Assembly (NCBI RefSeq): GCF_001921865.1
Contig: NZ_MSCT01000006.1
Coordinates: 124,001 to 188,000 of the forward strand
Length of the DNA stretch: 64,000 nt
DNA from: Pseudomonas chlororaphis
Lineage (GTDB): Bacteria > Pseudomonadota > Gammaproteobacteria > Pseudomonadales > Pseudomonadaceae
Direction: 5' to 3'
Positions 63,112 through 64,000 of the stretch are shown here, one piece after another. The first letter of the stretch is position 1. Each line of letters opens with the position of its first letter. Position numbers and translations under genes: made by a program. A model generated the notes under the pieces. It worked only from the letters and a program-made list of their open reading frames with translations, made no database searches and was not told where the DNA came from.

Positions 63112-63647
63112 TGGGTGTGCTCCTTGCCGTGTTCCCGTTCCAGGCGCTGCTTGCAGTGCAGCAGGGCAAAGGCGATGTGTTTTTCCACCATGCTCAGGGA
63201 TATGCCCATGCGTTCGGCTATCTGCGCCTGGCTCAGGCCTTCGAAGCGGTGCAGCATAAGGGCTTCGCGGCGGCGCGGCGAGAGTTCGGCGAGCGCGGCC
63301 TTCAATTGTTCCAGGCGTTGCAGGCGCTGGGCGGCCGGCAGGGGCTCGTGGTATTCGTCGGCCAGCGGTTCGGATTCTGCTGCATGGGGTTCGTGATGCA
63401 CCTTGTGCCTGACCTTCTGCCGGCGCCAGTGATCGCGCAGCAGGTTGCGCGCCATCTGGAACAGGAAGGCGCGGGGTTGTTCGACCTTGGCCCGGTCGCG
63501 GTAATCGAGCCATTGGGTGAAGACGTCCTGGGTCATGTCCGCCGCATCGCTGGCGTTGTCCGTGCGTTTACGCAGGTAATGCAGGATGTCCGCATAGAAC
63601 CCGCGAACGGGGTCCGCCGAGGTGGGGTCGGGCTTGAAGCGAGACAT
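63108..63647 (-). CDS. ECF sigma factor, FecI/HasI-type
   Basis: 179 residues. Region 2: SDAADMTQDVFTQWLDYRDR and PRAFLFQMARNLLRDHWRRQ. Region 4: LSPRRREALMLHRFEGLSQA, then IAERMGISLSMVEKHIAFAL. Iron-starvation sigma factors of this group drive their cognate receptor gene. A Fur-box-like site lies about 40-60 bases upstream. Confidence 0.93.
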   Translation of the reverse strand: MSRFKPDPTSADPVRGFYADILHYLRKRTDNASDAADMTQDVFTQWLDYRDRAKVEQPRAFLFQMARNLLRDHWRRQKVRHKVHHEPHAAESEPLADEYHEPLPAAQRLQRLEQLKAALAELSPRRREALMLHRFEGLSQAQIAERMGISLSMVEKHIAFALLHCKQRLEREHGKEHTQ

Positions 63648-63686
63648 GAAAATCCTTCGCGAGGGCTGCCGGGCAGAAAAGCCGTG

Positions 63687-63708
63687 AATGATATCGAGAA
63701 TTATTACT
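63687..63708 (-). promoter_or_regulatory. Fur-box-like site before the ECF sigma gene
   Basis: AATGATATCGAGAATTATTACT contains NATWAT-type hexamers and the minus-strand form TAATAATTCTCG, similar to Pseudomonas Fur boxes. Fit to the 19-base consensus is moderate, but the position is right for iron control of the sigma factor. Confidence 0.5.
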
Positions 63709-63865
63709 ATTTGTCTGCATGAGTTTTCGCCCCCTGAACCGGTGGCGGTTTTGCCTGTCTGATGGTTCGTGCCTCAGCAACACACCCCCCAAACGCTGGT
63801 AAAACAGCACAGACAGGCTTTAATCCGAAGTGCATTCGCATGTTCGGATACTCAGGAGCGACACC

Positions 63866-64000
63866 ATGGCTGGATGGTATGAATTGAGCAAAAGCACTGA
63901 CGGACAATTCCGTTTTGTCCTCAAGGCCGGCAACGCCGAAACCATTTTGACGAGTGAGCTGTACAGCAGCCGCAGCGCCGCCGAAAACGGCATCGCTTCG
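63866..64000 (+). CDS. DUF1508/YegP-family protein, 3'-truncated by the window
   Basis: The first 45 residues, MAGWYELSKSTDGQFRFVLK then SELYSSRSAAENGIAS, show the DUF1508 repeat (YELyk-DG-yrFrLkA-NGeviL-SE-Y-sk-aaenGI). Family proteins are about 60 (one repeat) or 110 residues (two), small, cytoplasmic, function unknown. Ribosome site GGAG. Divergent from the sigma gene. Confidence 0.85.
   Translation, partial: MAGWYELSKSTDGQFRFVLKAGNAETILTSELYSSRSAAENGIAS

Noticed and set aside
63866-64000. The terminal plus-strand gene as the missing hemophore hasA
   Set aside because: The YELSKSTDGQFRF and SRSAAENGIAS pattern is DUF1508; it has no HasA features and is on the opposite strand to the receptor.

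Overview
The window looks like a chromosomal segment of a fluorescent-group Pseudomonas. The evidence is high GC with strong G/C third-position bias, two families of Pseudomonas-type REP palindromes (cores GAGCGAGCTTGCTCGC and GTAGCCGCTGCCG...CGGCAGCGGCTAC), a TtgABC/EmhABC-type efflux pump with its TtgR-like repressor, a PcaR/PcaK protocatechuate regulon and an OprD-family porin. All assignments were made by reading the sequence and recalling families; no database search was run.

Layout. 1-8 kb: a truncated MFS transporter, rapA (-), small Pseudomonas-type proteins, a 38-residue single-helix protein resembling the cbb3 oxidase subunit CcoM behind a perfect ANR-type box, and a PiT phosphate transporter (-). 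8-22 kb: the beta-ketoadipate block pcaR, pcaK, pcaIJF, pcaT, pcaBDC, then (-) a trans-aconitate methyltransferase-like gene, a DUF1641/SQR-like pair and an OprD porin. PcaR-type boxes precede pcaR, pcaK and pcaI, and Crc/Hfq-type A-rich motifs sit at the pcaK and pcaI ribosome sites. The cluster takes 3-carboxymuconate to succinyl-CoA and acetyl-CoA; pcaGH is not in the window.

22.6-26.5 kb holds the most unusual locus: an 86-residue peptide with an Os1348/NHLP-type leader and a Gln-rich tail, a GNAT acetyltransferase, an HExxH protein resembling alpha-ketoglutarate-dependent peptide beta-hydroxylases, and a 641-residue fusion of an MNIO (DUF692) domain to a SagB-type flavin dehydrogenase. 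I read it as a compact RiPP (modified peptide) pathway with no visible transporter, protease or separate recognition protein.

26.6-33.3 kb: RND efflux operon ttgABC (-) and divergent ttgR with its operator. 33.4-43.6 kb: an EamA exporter, a DhcAB-like CoA-transferase pair, an ArsR/MFS/old-yellow-enzyme operon, acpH, the ornithine-lipid operon olsBA behind a PHO-box-like site, and a periplasmic serine hydrolase. 43.8-48.7 kb: an amide-catabolism-like block (M20 hydrolase, MHS symporter, amidase, IclR regulator). 49-59.2 kb: YceI, a ClsB-like phospholipase D enzyme, periplasmic beta-glucosidase bglX (-), lemA with two TPM-domain genes, a METTL25-like methyltransferase, a second EamA exporter, PfpI/DJ-1 and a ribbon-helix-helix protein. 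59.4-64 kb: a cell-surface-signalling heme-uptake unit (ECF sigma, FecR, HasR-like receptor) behind a Fur-box-like site, and the start of a DUF1508 gene cut by the window end.
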